From Acanthosepion esculentum (taxonomy: Eukaryota; Mollusca; Cephalopoda; Sepiida; Sepiidae): a DNA stretch of 64,000 nt. The DNA lies in NCBI GenBank assembly GCA_964036315.1, contig OZ038485.1, positions 94,896,451 to 94,960,450 of the forward strand. The letters are read 5' to 3'. This document shows, piece by piece, positions 1 to 12,890 of this stretch. Each line of letters starts with the position of its first letter. Position 1 is the first letter of the stretch. The position numbers were made by a program, and so were the translations under genes. The notes under the pieces were generated by a model that was given only the letters and a program-made list of their open reading frames with translations, did not search any database and was not told the DNA's origin.

Positions 1-2555
1 CCACTTTGATTAAATGTCTTTTTTTCTTTACAATCTCAGGAGTGTTTTAAATCTTTTTGAACTTTAAGGCATAAATTAAGCAGACTAAGCCACTAATTTC
101 TTATCTGTTGATTAAGTCAGGGAAGTTGAAACTTATCAACCATTTCCTTATCTTCCTGCTTACCGTTAACAAAAAAAAAAAAAAATATTAAATTTCAGGT
201 TAAGTGTAAAAGTGTTTTAAAATAATTGCTGTCAGGTTCAATACAAAATATTGAAGGATAGTTAATTTAATACACAAAAATGAATAAATAAAATGCAAAC
301 AGCATATTTAGTTAGATCCCCCCCCACACACAAAAAAAAAAAAAAAAGTGTAAGTTTGCTAAAATTCATTTTTGTAAGGAAAATATTTGACAAAATATTA
401 AGGAAGAAAATACACAACTACAGTTTGTTTTTATTACTAAAAAAAAAAAAAAAAAAAAAAATCTGCCAATTATTTATGTTCTCATTAAGTAACGGAAAAT
501 GTTTTTAAAGCCATAATTTGCTTTTTCAAATAAAGCAAAATTGAAAATGCTCTACAGGCAATCTCAGAATATAACATTTGTTACATCATCTAACAACTGT
601 ATCTTCAATCACTGTCAAAGTCAATATTTCTGTTTCAAAAGAATCAGTCTGCAGTAAATTTTCTTCTATTCATGATCTTATTTAAAGACTGTCCAATTCA
701 AAAATGTATTCATGATCTTCTAGACTGTTAGAATTTTAAAAGTTTTATTTTAGAAAATTTCCATAAAAATTATTTTTTAAAAATAGATGAATATAAAAAG
801 ATTTAATCCTAATTACTTTGCAAGAATATTACTAACATTATTATTCAAAGAGATTCAAACTCTTGGTTTTTAGGTGATATTTATTTTTATGATTTAGGTT
901 TTTACAGTACATCTAAAGTTATGTAAATCACATAAACCTCAATAACTTAAATTTGCCTTGGAGTTAAATATTGTAGGTATTGACAAAATTTGTTCAAAGA
1001 AAATTGGAGTTATTGAAGTTTATTTGATTTGCATAACTTCAGACAGAGTGTAGATATAATTAATGAGTAGTAAACCAAAAGTTTCAATACATTACCAATG
1101 ATTTACCACATTGTAATTAATATAAGGATTTCATACTAAAGGGAAGATTATTAAAATATGAGTGTCTATGTTTAGTCTGATTACTGTCATTCTAAGACTA
1201 GCATAAAAAACATGTAAACTGATTTCTTGTGGCAATACTTAGAAAAATACTGAAACCATTACAAAAGAAAAAGAAAAATAATAATCTTCAATAGGTCATC
1301 AGGGTTCGTGGATAAGATTGAAAGTAATACAAAACAATGCAAAAGATTATTTAAAAAAAAAAAAAAAAAAAAAAATGTTAAGATACATAGTCTGATTGGT
1401 TGTTGGAATGGTCTTTGGTGAAGAAGAACAAAAAAATTAAGTTCTCTTCCACCAAAGACATTTGTTCAATATCACAATGAAACACAGCTAAATAAATAGC
1501 CAATAAAAATATGTCATTCCTATTGCTTTTATTACTAAAATTATTATTATTATACTTGTTATTTCTACTTACATAGAAAAAAAACACAATGCAATAAAGT
1601 TTTTTTATTTTATTTTCTTCTTTTAAAATTGCAATACAAAATGATATTAAGAAAGGGTTAAACATGGTTAATTTTTGATTACCAACATATTTTGAAAAGG
1701 CCTCTATCAAGAACTTTTGACAAGCATGTACTATATATTCTTAAATTAAAATAAAACATGAGTGATGTTGTAGATAATTCAAATGGAGTTTACAAAGTCC
1801 TGCCCCCTCCTCCCAGAAAAAGTGCTGTTGTACTTGGCATGTCAAAATAGTTTGTTTGTTTTTCTTCTCTCTAAGTAAGTAATAACATAAAGCATCTGAT
1901 GCTACTTTTTGCTGAGGAGCTGGGAGCAAGAAGATACATACTCAGAACATATCTTGACTAGCACCTTCAATGTCAGATGGTGAACATGACAGTTGATCCT
2001 GGGGCAAAGGAGAATTACCTGCTTGCCCCAAGCAGATACCCATCCCAAATATGTGGAATATATACTTTAGCTGAAACAGTCTATTACAAAACCAGTCGTA
2101 CTCTCTTCACTGATTAGAATATATCACTATTTCATGTAATATCCTAATGCCGCCTGTGAATATGGTGCACTCGAAGAATAACAGCAAATAATGAAAAGTA
2201 AAAACTAAAGAGAAATATTCTCAGAAAGGCCCAAATGTGACATAACTAAGCCAGATTATAACAGTAATTTAATGCACTGCAGTCTTCATGGAGATTTTAT
2301 TTGACTGAAGAAAGAGATGAGAATAATGTGAAAACTGAGGCTAATCCAGACACAGCCAGAAAATTTTCAGTTCAGTTTTTAATTAGAAAGTTAATCACAG
2401 CATATTTTTTAAACATACAACCTTATACTTCAACATATGAATCAGCTATAACAAATTTAATATAGAAGAGAAGGAAATTGAGTATAGAACAAGCTGTTCC
2501 AGGGGTAGTTTCACCCCCAAACCACAAATTGCTACAAAACCAAAACATCAACCTG
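1..2555. other. AT-rich stretch without a recognised gene
   Basis: This stretch has long A runs (for example near 170, 330, 440 and 1352) and no splice-bounded open frame or repeat family that I recognise. Short open frames here contain homopolymer lysine or phenylalanine runs and look accidental. It could be intronic or intergenic. Confidence 0.5.
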
Positions 2556-2559
2556 AAAA

Positions 2560-3125
2560 CTTGAGTCATGTTTTTAAATAGCCTCGTCAGACCGAGACTT
2601 TCATATGGATGTCATGCATGGTACCAAACCCATTCAGAAATATTTAAACTGTCAACTGTATACAATCACTTTCTAAGATCAATGGTGAAAAAAGGCTTTG
2701 AGCAAGTGAAGCCTGAGGGTTTTGGCAAAGATCATGCTTCTTTGAACATCATGGACTGCCAATACAGAACCACAAATAAAGAACTGTACTAAATAAAAGA
2801 AACCACATCACTTGAGGACTTTCAGCAAAAGCTAAAATGAATAACACATGTAACTAAGAAAAAAATAATGATATAAACATGTTAACATTCCACACTACTT
2901 CAAATAAAAGGTTGGGAAGGACCCCTCTCCATCTCCATCAATACTGGAAACAGCAATAACATCTATTAGACTTGAAAAATATATTTTCATGAAAAATTGT
3001 TTTAAAAGAAAGATTTTATAAATTTCAACTGAAGGTAGTACTGGATGCTTGGTCAATGAATGCCAAATGTTTCCTTGTAGGAAAATGGCTAATATTACTA
3101 TTAAAATTCAAACTGCAGAAAATTT
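2560..3125 (+). pseudogene. LINE-A relic, C-terminal end of a reverse-transcriptase ORF
   Basis: The frame opens with FLNSLVRPRLSYGCHAWYQT and continues through a segment matching ELYQI.ETTSLEDFQQKLKW and TH(V)TKKKNND, which resembles the C-terminal tail of RTE-like endonuclease/reverse-transcriptase ORFs. Stop codons and indels break it; the open part is 2568-2792. No polymerase catalytic core is present, so this is a 5'-truncated dead copy. Three other copies of the same tail lie at 40500-41460, 43440-43870 and 61950-62110, all on the plus strand. The family assignment is from remembered protein similarity and the exact clade is uncertain. Confidence 0.65.
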
Positions 3126-4188
3126 GTTTTAATTAATTTGTTTTCAATGTAACAAATACAAATAAAACTTGTCTACAAATTTCTTTGATCTCTATTTTAC
3201 ATCAAATAAAAAAATGAACATTTATTGCAAAAAAGCTCTTCCATATGACACCTCATAAAGCAAAAAAAAAAAAAAAAGTATTAGAAGACAAGCAAAATGT
3301 AAAACCTTAAAATCATTGTGGCTCAAGCAGCAAACCAAACTAGCCCGAAATATCAGCATGTGTAAGTCTTTAGACATATCTTTCCTGCAAACATTAGCAT
3401 CGCACAAAGAATATTTATAAGTGTACAACCAAACTGCTGCCCCTTTTTGACTTATACCAACTGCATGTTCATAAAGCAGCAGTCATTTCTAAATGACCGA
3501 GTGCGATTCCGAGTTCATTGCATCATCATCATTGCCTCCATTGATCGAAGACTTATGATACATCAAAATGTCTTTTTGCGCATTATCATACAAGAACATG
3601 AACAAGAGAAATGAATCCAACCAAGATGACGTGGATCTCATCCAAACAAACACATTATGGATTGTATTCACAAACACAGATTTCGGGAATGTCTTCCGTG
3701 TCCAATTTAAAGGTTTAACGAGGCCGATACAAAAGAGGCATGCCTTACCATATTAACTGTCATGCCCTGACTAGCAGTTGACAAAACGTGTCAAACTTGT
3801 GAGACTGCTTAATTTCTTCCACTCTTTTTTTGTGGTTTAATTCTGCAAGGAAAGATGCTGGTTAGATCTTGTGCCTCCATGCCACACCCTGTCAACTGCT
3901 ATTGACCACTGATGGTGGCTGAATTTGCAGGGGATTAGGATCCTGTTCAGAAAAATATTCTTCAGTAAGCAGCACTTCTCCATCAGCCAGAGGCTAGTTC
4001 TTGAAATAGAAGTTTCTTTAGAAGACGATGGTCTTGCATATCTGGCTACATAACAGTCATCCATTCCTGGCTGTATAATGATCTCCTTTAGAAGACAATT
4101 CTCTTCCATTCTTGCTATCTTATCCATTGAGAATGAGTCTTTTGTAGCATATAGCTTCAACAATAGTGGCCTCGTCAGATTTGAGAGT
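3126..4188. other. Unassigned stretch, one possible exon-like open frame
   Basis: Most of this is AT-rich. From 3750 down to 3489 the minus strand is open for about 87 codons, ends in a stop after HSVI, and is less AT-rich than its surroundings; the plus strand is open over the same bases. I recognise no domain. 3837-4163 is open on the minus strand too and carries a repeated TTTAGAAGAC. None of this is called a gene. Confidence 0.35.
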
Positions 4189-4370
4189 GTTATAACTTAC
4201 TCCTGACAGTCATAATATTACGTCTTCGGCTACTCACCATGATGTCTGTTAGAAATTCTCCTGACCAACTCCAACGGACTTCTCCTGACTCACTTGGAGC
4301 TCTTTATTTAAAGTCTCTTGCCAAGTTCATTTGTGTTACGGGGGGGGGGGGGGGTATTTACTCCACAACA
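4189..4370 (-). repeat. Candidate solo or 3' LTR of the adjacent gypsy relic
   Basis: Read on the minus strand the segment starts TGTTGTGG and ends TTATAACA, which gives the TG...CA ends and short inverted termini typical of LTRs. A purine-rich AAAAGTGGGGG stretch lies just upstream in the minus direction, as expected of a polypurine tract. A TTTAAATAAA element inside could be a TATA box. It contains a 15-C run (minus strand). It sits immediately 3' of the pol relic in the right orientation. No second LTR was found, so the boundaries are inferred. Confidence 0.4.
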
Positions 4371-6235
4371 ACCCCCACTTTTAACATCCACCACCCCACT
4401 AGTAAATATTTTATTTCTTAACATTCACCCCCTCCTCTTTCTGGAGAGTTCGCCAATGTACTGAATTTTGTATTTCTTTCATTTTGCGTTCACCTCTACT
4501 TTTTCCGTACATTTCCTTTTTCTCGTAATCACTTGTACAACGAGTGTTGGTACGTCAAAAGTATTATACAGTACTTATATAGGTTTGTCTATTCTTGCAG
4601 GCCTCTCTTCAGTAAAGCTTTTCTTTAACCGATTCCAATGACGTTTGTGTTCCCATTTCCCCCCACCCAACTTTACCACACATTTTTCCAATTCATGACC
4701 TTATGCCATCTTCCCACATTTCTTTTCCATTTTTATATACTCTGAAAAACACTTTCGCCAATTTTGAAGAAAAAAAAAAAAAAAAAAAAAAAAATTCTGT
4801 CCTTTTCATCATCTGTTCTTATTCTTTTTTTGAACAGGTAATAACTTGTTGGACACCAGTTTGATTTTTCCTGTGAACATCAATTCTGCTGGTGACATGC
4901 CCAATGGTGTATTGGTATTCAGCATTATCTGGTATACTCAAGAATTTTTGTAGTGCTTCTTCACTCACTTTTTCATTACTTGCTTTTTTTCAAGGCTCTC
5001 TTAAAAGTACCCACAAACTGTTTACCTTGTCTGATTGACCTTAGGTGATACAGCAGAGTAGTAATATGTTTAATCGAGACAAAAGTTTTTAAATTTGTAA
5101 GCAGTGAATTGAGTACCATTAGCCAAAACTATATGGATATCCGGAATGCCATATCTTACAAACAGTTTGTGTCAAAAATTCACCGTAACTGGAATTTATT
5201 TTTTTTATTTACTAATTTCAGTCTAATTAGTAAAGCTATTCGCTACCACAAGATAATATGATCTATTTATTGGACCTGCAAAATCTATATGCAGTCTTGA
5301 CCACAGAATATCTGTCTTTGATCAAGGTTGTAATTTTGTGGTAGATGATTTTGCTGCCATAGCACCTCTGCAGGCTTTGAGTAATTTTTCAATTTCTTGA
5401 TCCATTTTTATCTCATATACATAGCTTCTCATAAGAGATTTCATCATTGAAATTCCCAAATGTCCACAAAGAAATTCATTTAATATCCTCTTTTGTAATA
5501 TGTTAGGTATTACTACTCTTTGCACAAACATCAGTACACTATCACATAGTGAGTAAGTGTTCAAGGCTGGATTGTGTTCTAAAATTCGTCTCTCTTTCTT
5601 ACATTCTTTTAGACATATTTTTTTATTTTCAAAATAAACAAGTCTTGTTCTGCTTTTACTTTTATTTCTTCCAGGGAAACTGGTAGTTCACCTACTACAT
5701 TGCATAATATATTTTTAATTTCTATTTCACTTTTTAATGCTGCAATAACAGTGTCATCAAACGGTTCAATATTTTTGGATAATCTTGATAAACCATCAGC
5801 CGGTCTTAATTTTTTGAACAGTTGGTATTCAATCCTGAAGTGGTAATTTAATAAGATAGTACCCCAGCATTGCAATATATTCACTGTATGTGTAGGAATT
5901 CCTTTTTTTTCAAACCATAAATTGATAACAGAGGTTTGTAGTATGTTTGTAAACAAAATCTCCTCCTGTGTATAAATTTGTAAAATTTTTTCGCTGTAAA
6001 TATTATTGCTAACACATCTTTTTTAATCTGGCTGTAGTTTTTTCTGCTTGATGTTGCCTATTTTGAATAGTCAATCTTTACAAATATGCCTATTTTTCCA
6101 AGTCCGTCTAATTCTTTGTTCACTTGAGCTAATGCTGCAAACAGTACACTAGATTTTGGTTTAAACACTGGTGTCAACCCCTTTTTTCACTTGAAACTTT
6201 GCGTTGACTTTGGAACCCAACTCATCTGACATGAG
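4371..6235 (-). pseudogene. Ty3/gypsy retrotransposon pol relic (K02A2.6-like)
   Basis: Reading from 6235 downwards: a short start of the reverse-transcriptase region (KGLTPVFKPKSSV, then LGKIGIFVKIDYSK), a jump directly to RNase H (KNYSQIKKDVLAIIF, then FIHRRRFCLQT, WGTILLNYHF, ADGLSRL), then the integrase zinc-binding part (RVVIPNILQKRIL, CGHLGISMMKSLMRSYVYE, 5322-5564), the integrase core (RLHIDFAGP), and an integrase C-terminal part with PLGMSPAELMFTGKIK near 4850-4930. The palm and fingers of the reverse transcriptase between the first two blocks are missing, which points to an internal deletion near 6060. Several stops and frameshifts are present. The element is dead and no 5' LTR or gag was found. 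Confidence 0.75.
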
Positions 6236-7030
6236 ATAAATGTTAAAAATAAAAATAACATTCTAGGTCATCCAACAGAAGTTCCTATGTGCCATCGTAG
6301 AGATTTTGGTTGTGCACGTATTTGGAAACACATGGCACTACTATACTTGTTCCAGCAGGTTCTATCTGACTCAGAATAATTATGTCTTATCCATTGTCCA
6401 GTATGAAGGGTTATTTTAATTATACCATTTTAGTTAAATGCCGCAAATATGGCCAAATAGATTCTGCTATTGACTACATCCAACATCCTGCTGCTAATGT
6501 CTTCACCGTTACCCTGGTGACAAAACAGCAACATGTAAATTGATCCCTAGGCCACATACAGTTTTGAATTTAGACTTGTGAACAGACTGATTGCCAAACA
6601 TGGCTAGAGAGCCCGGTCTATTATTTAACCCATAGCTGGTGGAGAGAAGAGTTGGATTTGTGCTTTTCCCAAGGCTATATGCATGTAAGTGAATGTAACA
6701 AACTCAGCTGAAATTAAAACTGCTCTCCATTACACCAGCCGCAAAAAAAAATAAAATAAAAAAATGCCCAAACAAATCGAGATATTAATGGGTAATTTTT
6801 TTTTTTTTTTTTTTTGTAATAACTATTTGATGTTAAAAGTGGAACAGTCTGAATAGTTCTAACTAAAAATTACTGATAATCCAGAAGGAGTTTTACTTTA
6901 ATCTTGGTAACTGTGTTAGTATATAACAACACTAAATGCTACTTAACAGTTATTGGAAAGGCCTTTCTATAATATGCCTTAGTAATCAATCATTGATCAT
7001 GAATATGAGAGGGTTTGTTTTTTTTTTTTG

Positions 7031-7065
<35 letters not shown>

Positions 7066-7585
7066 AAAAAAAATAGCACATGTGCCAGTAAAAGTGATTT
7101 GGTCACATTGACCATGAGGGAAGTGGATAATAATGGTGCAAGATTAGGAGAAGCTAACCTATCGAAAACTTACATTCGTTTATTCTTATCAACTTCTCGA
7201 GAGCTGGAAAAGAGAAATTGTGTGTAATGTAAAAAAGCCAAACAATAATGGAAAGTAAATAATAAAGAAAGCATTAAAAAAAAAAAAAAAATTGCAAGAG
7301 AGAATCATACTTCAACACAAGACAATCTTATTGTATTAGTGGGTCATAAAATATTTTAAAGATTTTAATCACTTCTAAAGTCATCTATTGGGAAATAAAA
7401 TATAAATGAAAATTAATTTTAAATGCAGTCTGTGATAGGTAGCATTCAAGTATAAACATAGTATTTTTTTTCTCTCCAAATTTAGAATTTTTTTCCTTTT
7501 GAGAAAAAAAATTTAAATAGATGAATATTATAGAACTGTACAGAACTTTCACCAAAAAACAGTATTTAACCTTCTCTTGAGTATA
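6236..7585. other. Unassigned AT-rich stretch around one SINE-C copy
   Basis: Outside the SINE-C fragment listed separately I see only A/T homopolymers (for example 7034-7061) and no recognisable coding sequence. Confidence 0.4.
6585..6720 (-). repeat. SINE-C fragment
   Basis: The minus strand carries the SINE-C body: the block around TTACATTCACTTACATGC, the CCTTGGGAAAAG block and CAGCTATGGGTTAAATA, in the same order as the copies at 53575-53875 and 62375-62530. The tRNA head and 3' tail are missing or too diverged to see. Confidence 0.55.
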
Positions 7586-8153
7586 TACAGGGTGAGAATA
7601 CTTTATCCAAAATTCTTGGGACCAGAAGTGCTTCAGTTTTCAGATTTTTTTGATTTTAGAATACAGGCTATTTAATTTGTATATAGCATCTATAAAAGGG
7701 GGCAGCTTGGGAATGGAACCCAAGCATAAACACAATATCCCTTTACATTTCATAACACAGCTTATACATATACCCTGAAGATGGTTTTATATCAAATTTA
7801 ATAAATCTTGTGTACATACAGGTGATGGCACTAGACATGTTCACACAGATTTTTAAGTGGTGAAATAAAGATTTCACATAAAAGTAATGTTTTGTACTTT
7901 CTGTATGTGTAAAAAAAAAAAAAAAAAAAAAAGCACTCTACTTACAACAAACACATAATTCAGATTTTTTTTTTTTTTTTTTAAATATCTTTACTGAGCA
8001 CGAAATACCTGGTAAATAATCCACAAATGCTAACTAAAAACTGGCACCAACATAGGCTACATAACTGGGCTTTCCGAAATTTCTCGATTTGTGGTAAGTC
8101 ATGTCAACACCTGGAAAACTTTCAGAATTTGGATAAAGGCTATTCAACCTGTA
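7586..8153. mobile_element. Tigger/pogo-like non-autonomous DNA transposon
   Basis: The left end reads TACAGGGTGAGAATACTTTA followed by TCCAAAATTCTTGGGACCAG; the reverse complement of the right end reads TACAGGTTGAATAGCCTTTA followed by TCCAAATTCTG. These are imperfect terminal inverted repeats of about 30 bp. The left end resembles, from memory, the ends of Tigger-type elements of mammals. The interior has no transposase and two long A/T runs, so it is a non-autonomous derivative. Boundaries follow the inverted repeats. Confidence 0.6.
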
Positions 8154-10252
8154 CTAAGAATTACAATGTTAAAAAATAAAAAAGCTTTATCGAAATAAAA
8201 AAAATGTTGATGTAAAACAACCATCTCAGAATACCAGATAAAAGAATGTTTTTGCTCTTTGGCAATCATAATTTTACTTAGTTCTTGCATATATTTTTTT
8301 CAGTACCATCTACATTATCTTTCTTTCAAAAAGAATACACATATTGTTCTTTAGGTACTCTTTTGTGCCAAATACAAGAGTCATTGGAAATAGGTAAGCC
8401 AATGTGAATTTTTCAACTTATTTTATAAGTGTGTTGGTTCGACTCAACATTCTGTCCGGAGTTTTTATACAAGTTTAATAAGCATGAAACAGAAAGATGC
8501 CACAAAGAAACTTAACTGAAAAATACAAAGCATAGCATACTAAATACACACCAGTGGGGTGGCAGTGAATTGAAGGAAATAATTCAATTGTGTTGGCACT
8601 TGTATTTGGTGCACAAGGGTACTAAAATCTAAGTGAAGAAGAAGGAGAAAAAAAAATGCCTGTTTCCAATACAAGCTTCTTCTGAGTTTGTAAACATTTA
8701 CCAAGATATCAAATTTTAGAATGAAAAGGAAATAAACTGATAGTATAATAAACCAAAATGTTTTAATTTTCAAAAGCATAAAAATATGGAAATATAAATA
8801 AAATAAATACATGCTAAGGGATAAAAATGGTTTTTGAGGAAACAAACAGTGCTCAATGCGCTTCATAGCAGAGCAAATAGTATAATTATAGTCAGCTATC
8901 TGAGAATGGCATGCTAAATGTACATATGGAAATCAAAGTAGAGGCCAGCCATAAGAGACACCTTTCTTATGAATAATAAGAAATATATTATATATTAGTG
9001 GACACCAAGTGGGAACAGTCTGTTTCATGCCTGAATATTACATTCCAGCATAAAAACAGACTGTCACCACTGTGTTGACCTCAGAGTTCATTTATATATT
9101 TACACATGCTTTACCACCAATATTAAGCACTTCTTATCAGACACACACACACACACACAAAACAGGTCAAATAAGCATTAGTATTTTACTGAATATTCAT
9201 AGAAGTATTGTTCTGAAAATGACACCTATTCAGTCAGACATTGGTGGTATGCTAGTTAAGATAGAACCTCCCCACCAACAAACCATACTTTCACTTGTCT
9301 TATTACAGATAGCAGTTTGGCAAAACTGACATGAAAACACATACAAAGCGAAAGTGTATCACTGAATTCTTCTATGCAGCAAAGAACTGCTAATAGCCAA
9401 CATTTTGCCCAACATTTACAGAGATCAAAATAAGGGATGTCATCAAAGTGAGGCAGTTGGTAATGTGTTTCAACAGTGAGGTATATGACAAGACACTTTC
9501 CAGTTGGCCTTGCGCAGCTGTCTGGATGATAATGTGAAAAAACAGTAGAATTTTTTGGCTAAATACATGCTCTATTGAAATATGTTATTGTGCTCCCTGC
9601 ATCTGTTGTAGTTTCTATGGAAATAAAATGGAGGCATTACCTTCTGAGAATCCCTCGCATATATTTTGCATGTACATTACATAAAGCCAAGAGTTATTTA
9701 AAAAGAACCTATTTGTTAATATAACAAATGCAACATTGAATAATGACCAAAGTGATAATGCTGCATTCTTATAGCTTTGCTTCAATATCTATCAGACATA
9801 ATCATTTTTAAGAAAGATGATTGTTGACATTACAACCATTTAAATCCTAGAAAAACAATGAGATAAAATCTTTTGCATTCTTTCAAGAGATTTTTCTAAA
9901 GTCTATGTCCATTTTTTTTTTTTGGTTTGAAATTGACTTGTGAGGTTAGTTAATACTTTTTGATGACTGATAAAATTATTAACAGATGAGAGCTCTTCGT
10001 AAATATGCCACATTTCAAATGTTATGATAATACAACGATGAGGACAAGATTACTAGTGTCAATAAGGTAAATAGCCACATTTCACATGAGCCACTTTTAA
10101 TTTTTCCCAGTTTTTAGGAAATTAATGAAGGAATTCCCACTATTAATGTGCAGGATATTTCACATATCACTCTTTCCCAGTTACTGAAACTCCCCAAAAT
10201 ATGATGTAATTAAAAAATATAATTACAGAATGTGCACAAAGTTAAGACAAAT

Positions 10253-10292
<40 letters not shown>

Positions 10293-10470
10293 TAAAGTGC
10301 CATTGTGATGATGAAAAACATTATAAAAACAAAATATGAAATGTATGCATCATGTTTTGAAATTAGTTTATCCATTGATTTTATAAGCCAACGATTTTTT
10401 ACATGCCATGTGAATCCATAGGCATAGAAATTTTTTTCTTTCTGAAAGTATTTTTTTTAACCATAGATAC

Positions 10471-10507
<37 letters not shown>

Positions 10508-11585
10508 ACAGAGAGATTGGTGAACGATTTGCTATCTTAACACTATATAAAACTCACCATGAGCCCATCACTTTAGCACTTATAATTTCAAACCAAAACA
10601 TTGCACTATCTCTGTCTTATTGACAGTGCAATCTGAAAAGTTTTCCCCCAATAGCAATTCAACTTTATTCTATCCCCTGGCTTATCAAGGGAAGTACAGC
10701 ATTTATTTGTGTGAAAAGAACAGTTAAAAAGTATTTATGTATTCTGTTGCCAATTTTACTTATCAATGTCTTTAAAAGGAATCGTGGTGATTTGGGTTCA
10801 CACGTTTTTCAACTTGATTTAAGACTCAACATTTTGTGCTTTCCAATCCTTCTTCACTGCCTAAAATTAAAATGCAAACAAAAAAAGAAAAAAAATAGAT
10901 ATTTTATAACTTCTCTTTTAATAAAAGTGCACCAGACTCATTAAGAATCTTCAAACTTCTTCAAAGTTGCTAGTTTTGTTTAATTTACAAGCTCTCAAGT
11001 TATTAAATCTTTCTTTTTATCCTTCAAATCAGCCTCATAACCCAATATAAAATTTCAAACTCACAACAGGACTATTAATTTGAACTTTCAAATTCAGGAC
11101 ATTTCATAAAATTGTCTAACAGTTGTTTACATCTGAATGAACCCACTTTAATTCAATGTGGATATATGTTGCCATCATTCTGTAAATAAATCTTTAGATC
11201 CCAACAAGTGATTATTTTACATATTAATAAAATTAAGAAAAGGCTAATAATTTGAAAGCATATATCCAAGTATTAAAATATTATGCACAAATATCTTTTC
11301 TGAGAAAAACTTATTCAATAACAATGAAATTCTCATGCACAGGGTTATTTAATTAGAAAAAAATTAAGCAATTATTGCTAGTGTATATATATTTTTAGAA
11401 ATAAAGTTTTCACAATAATGATGGCTTTTCCTAAAGACAGTAAATTATATTATTTTTAACATTTAATTCAAGTTAAATATATACACCAAAAGGGTTGAAA
11501 ATGATAAAAAAAAAAATTCCAGCATAGAGAAAAATATTTATAGAAATAAAGATAGATTTTTTTTTTTTCTATACAAGTAAATCTG
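8154..11585. other. AT-rich stretch without a recognised gene
   Basis: Contains long A/T runs (notably 10257-10289 and 10474-10505), a short (AC)n near 9140, and no frame or repeat family I can name. Likely intronic or intergenic. Confidence 0.45.
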
Positions 11586-11692
11586 TATACAAAGGTGGAC
11601 TGAAATGTTCATAGACTATGAAGGAGTGATGCTCAAGCTGTGGAATTTTGCATGCATTAATTTCATTAATGACTGCATTGTTTCTTTCCAGG
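11586..11692 (+). repeat. Extra copy of the mariner left end
   Basis: This ~105-bp block (from TACAAAGGTGGACTGAAATG to TGCATTGTTTCTTTCCAG) is a diverged copy of the left end of the mariner that starts immediately after it, including the TTGCATGCATTAA motif and the TTTCTTTCCAGGTA end. It may be a tandem end duplication or the remainder of an adjacent insertion. Confidence 0.55.
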
Positions 11693-12890
11693 TACAAGGG
11701 TAGGCTGAAGAGTTCATAGGCTGATTATGAAGAACTAATGAAAGAGTTACGAAATCTTGCATGCATTAAATTTAACTTATTAATAACTGCATTATTTCTT
11801 TCCAGGTAAACTGACATCTGACTGTTCAAAGAACATTTCAGATATAGTGACATCTCTTTAAAATGGACAAAATTTGGCATTGTGGTTTTATCAAGTACCT
11901 GCAGAAAAAAAAAGATTTAGACCTCTAGGAAATCCAAGCTGACATGGTGGCTACATTAGGAGATGATGCTCCAGTTTTATCAACAGTACAAAAGTGCACA
12001 GCTGAATTTAAGAGTGGGAGGGAAAGTCTTGAAGATAACCCAAGGTCTGGACGTCCTGCAAGTGCTACCACTGAGGAAAACATTGATTGTGTTCACCAAA
12101 TGTTGATGGATGACAGGCAATTGACTATAAATCAAATAACCAATGCTATTAGCACATCCCGTGAGAGAGTTGAGAATATTCTACACAATGAAAATTTCAT
12201 ATGACAAAGATTTATGCTTGGTTGGTGCCACGTCTTCTGACACTTGATCAAAAGCACACCAGACTGATCACATCACAGAAAAAGTATGAAATTGTTTGAG
12301 GCAGATCCTTCTGGTTTCCTTGACTGTTTTCTTACCCAGGATGCGTGTTGGATTCATCACCTTGAGCAAGAGAAACAATGCATGCAGTGGAAACACTCCT
12401 CAAATACAGAAAAGTGATAGTCTTTTGGGATGCAAAAAGCATTGTGTTTATTTACTATCTTCAAAAAGGCCACACCATCAATGGAGAGTATTATGCCAAC
12501 TTGCCAAGACAGTTATGAAAGGCTATCTAGACCAAATGCCCAGGAAAACTGATAAAAGGGGTCTTGTTTCATCAGGACAATGCTCCAGCACATGTTCTTA
12601 GTTTCAATGGCAGCAGCTTTGAACTGGTTGATCACCCTTTCTATTCTCCTGATTTAACTATCATCTGTTCCCCGACATGAAAAAACATTTGACTGGGAAC
12701 CAGTAGCACAATGATTATGATGTTATATTTGCTGCTGTTGACTTTTTTTTTTTCTTTAACAACAAAATGAACAGTCTTCTTTGAACAGTCAGATGTCAGT
12801 TCACCTGGAAAGAAACAATACAGTTATTAATAAGAGTTGAAAGTAATGCATGCAAGATGTCACTCCTTCCTAGTCAGTCTACCCTCATAT
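11693..12890 (+). mobile_element. mariner element (irritans-like), inactive
   Basis: Ends: the left end reads TACAAGGGTAGGCTGAAGAG; the reverse complement of the right end is similar (GAGGGTAGACTGACTAGG). Long subterminal inverted repeats follow, sharing CTTGCATGCATTA, TTATTAATAACTG and AACTGACATCTGACTGTTC, so the arms are near 140-150 bp. The length of ~1.2 kb fits a full mariner. It carries the broken transposase listed separately. A minus-strand relic of the same family is at 23806-24030. Confidence 0.75.
11863..12700 (+). pseudogene. mariner transposase, degenerate
   Basis: The frame starts at the ATG at 11863 (MDKIWHCGFIKYLQKKKDL), meets an in-frame TAG at 11926, and then gives the conserved N-terminal DNA-binding region: ADMVATLGDDAP, EFKSGRESLEDNPRSGRP, TTEENIDCVHQ, LTINQITNAI, SRERVENILHNE. 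The catalytic domain is scattered over frames: FWDAKSIVFI, YLQKGHTINGEYYANLPRQL, VLFHQDNAPAHV, then FELVDHPFYSPDL. The first catalytic aspartate region is corrupted (YPGCVLDSS in place of the expected D motif), and several stops and frameshifts follow. Family knowledge: mariners are DD34D transposases that integrate at TA. This copy cannot be active. Confidence 0.8.

Noticed and set aside
293..508. Small frame with lysine runs, and the similar one at 7015-7227
   Set aside because: Produced by A homopolymers, with no other support.
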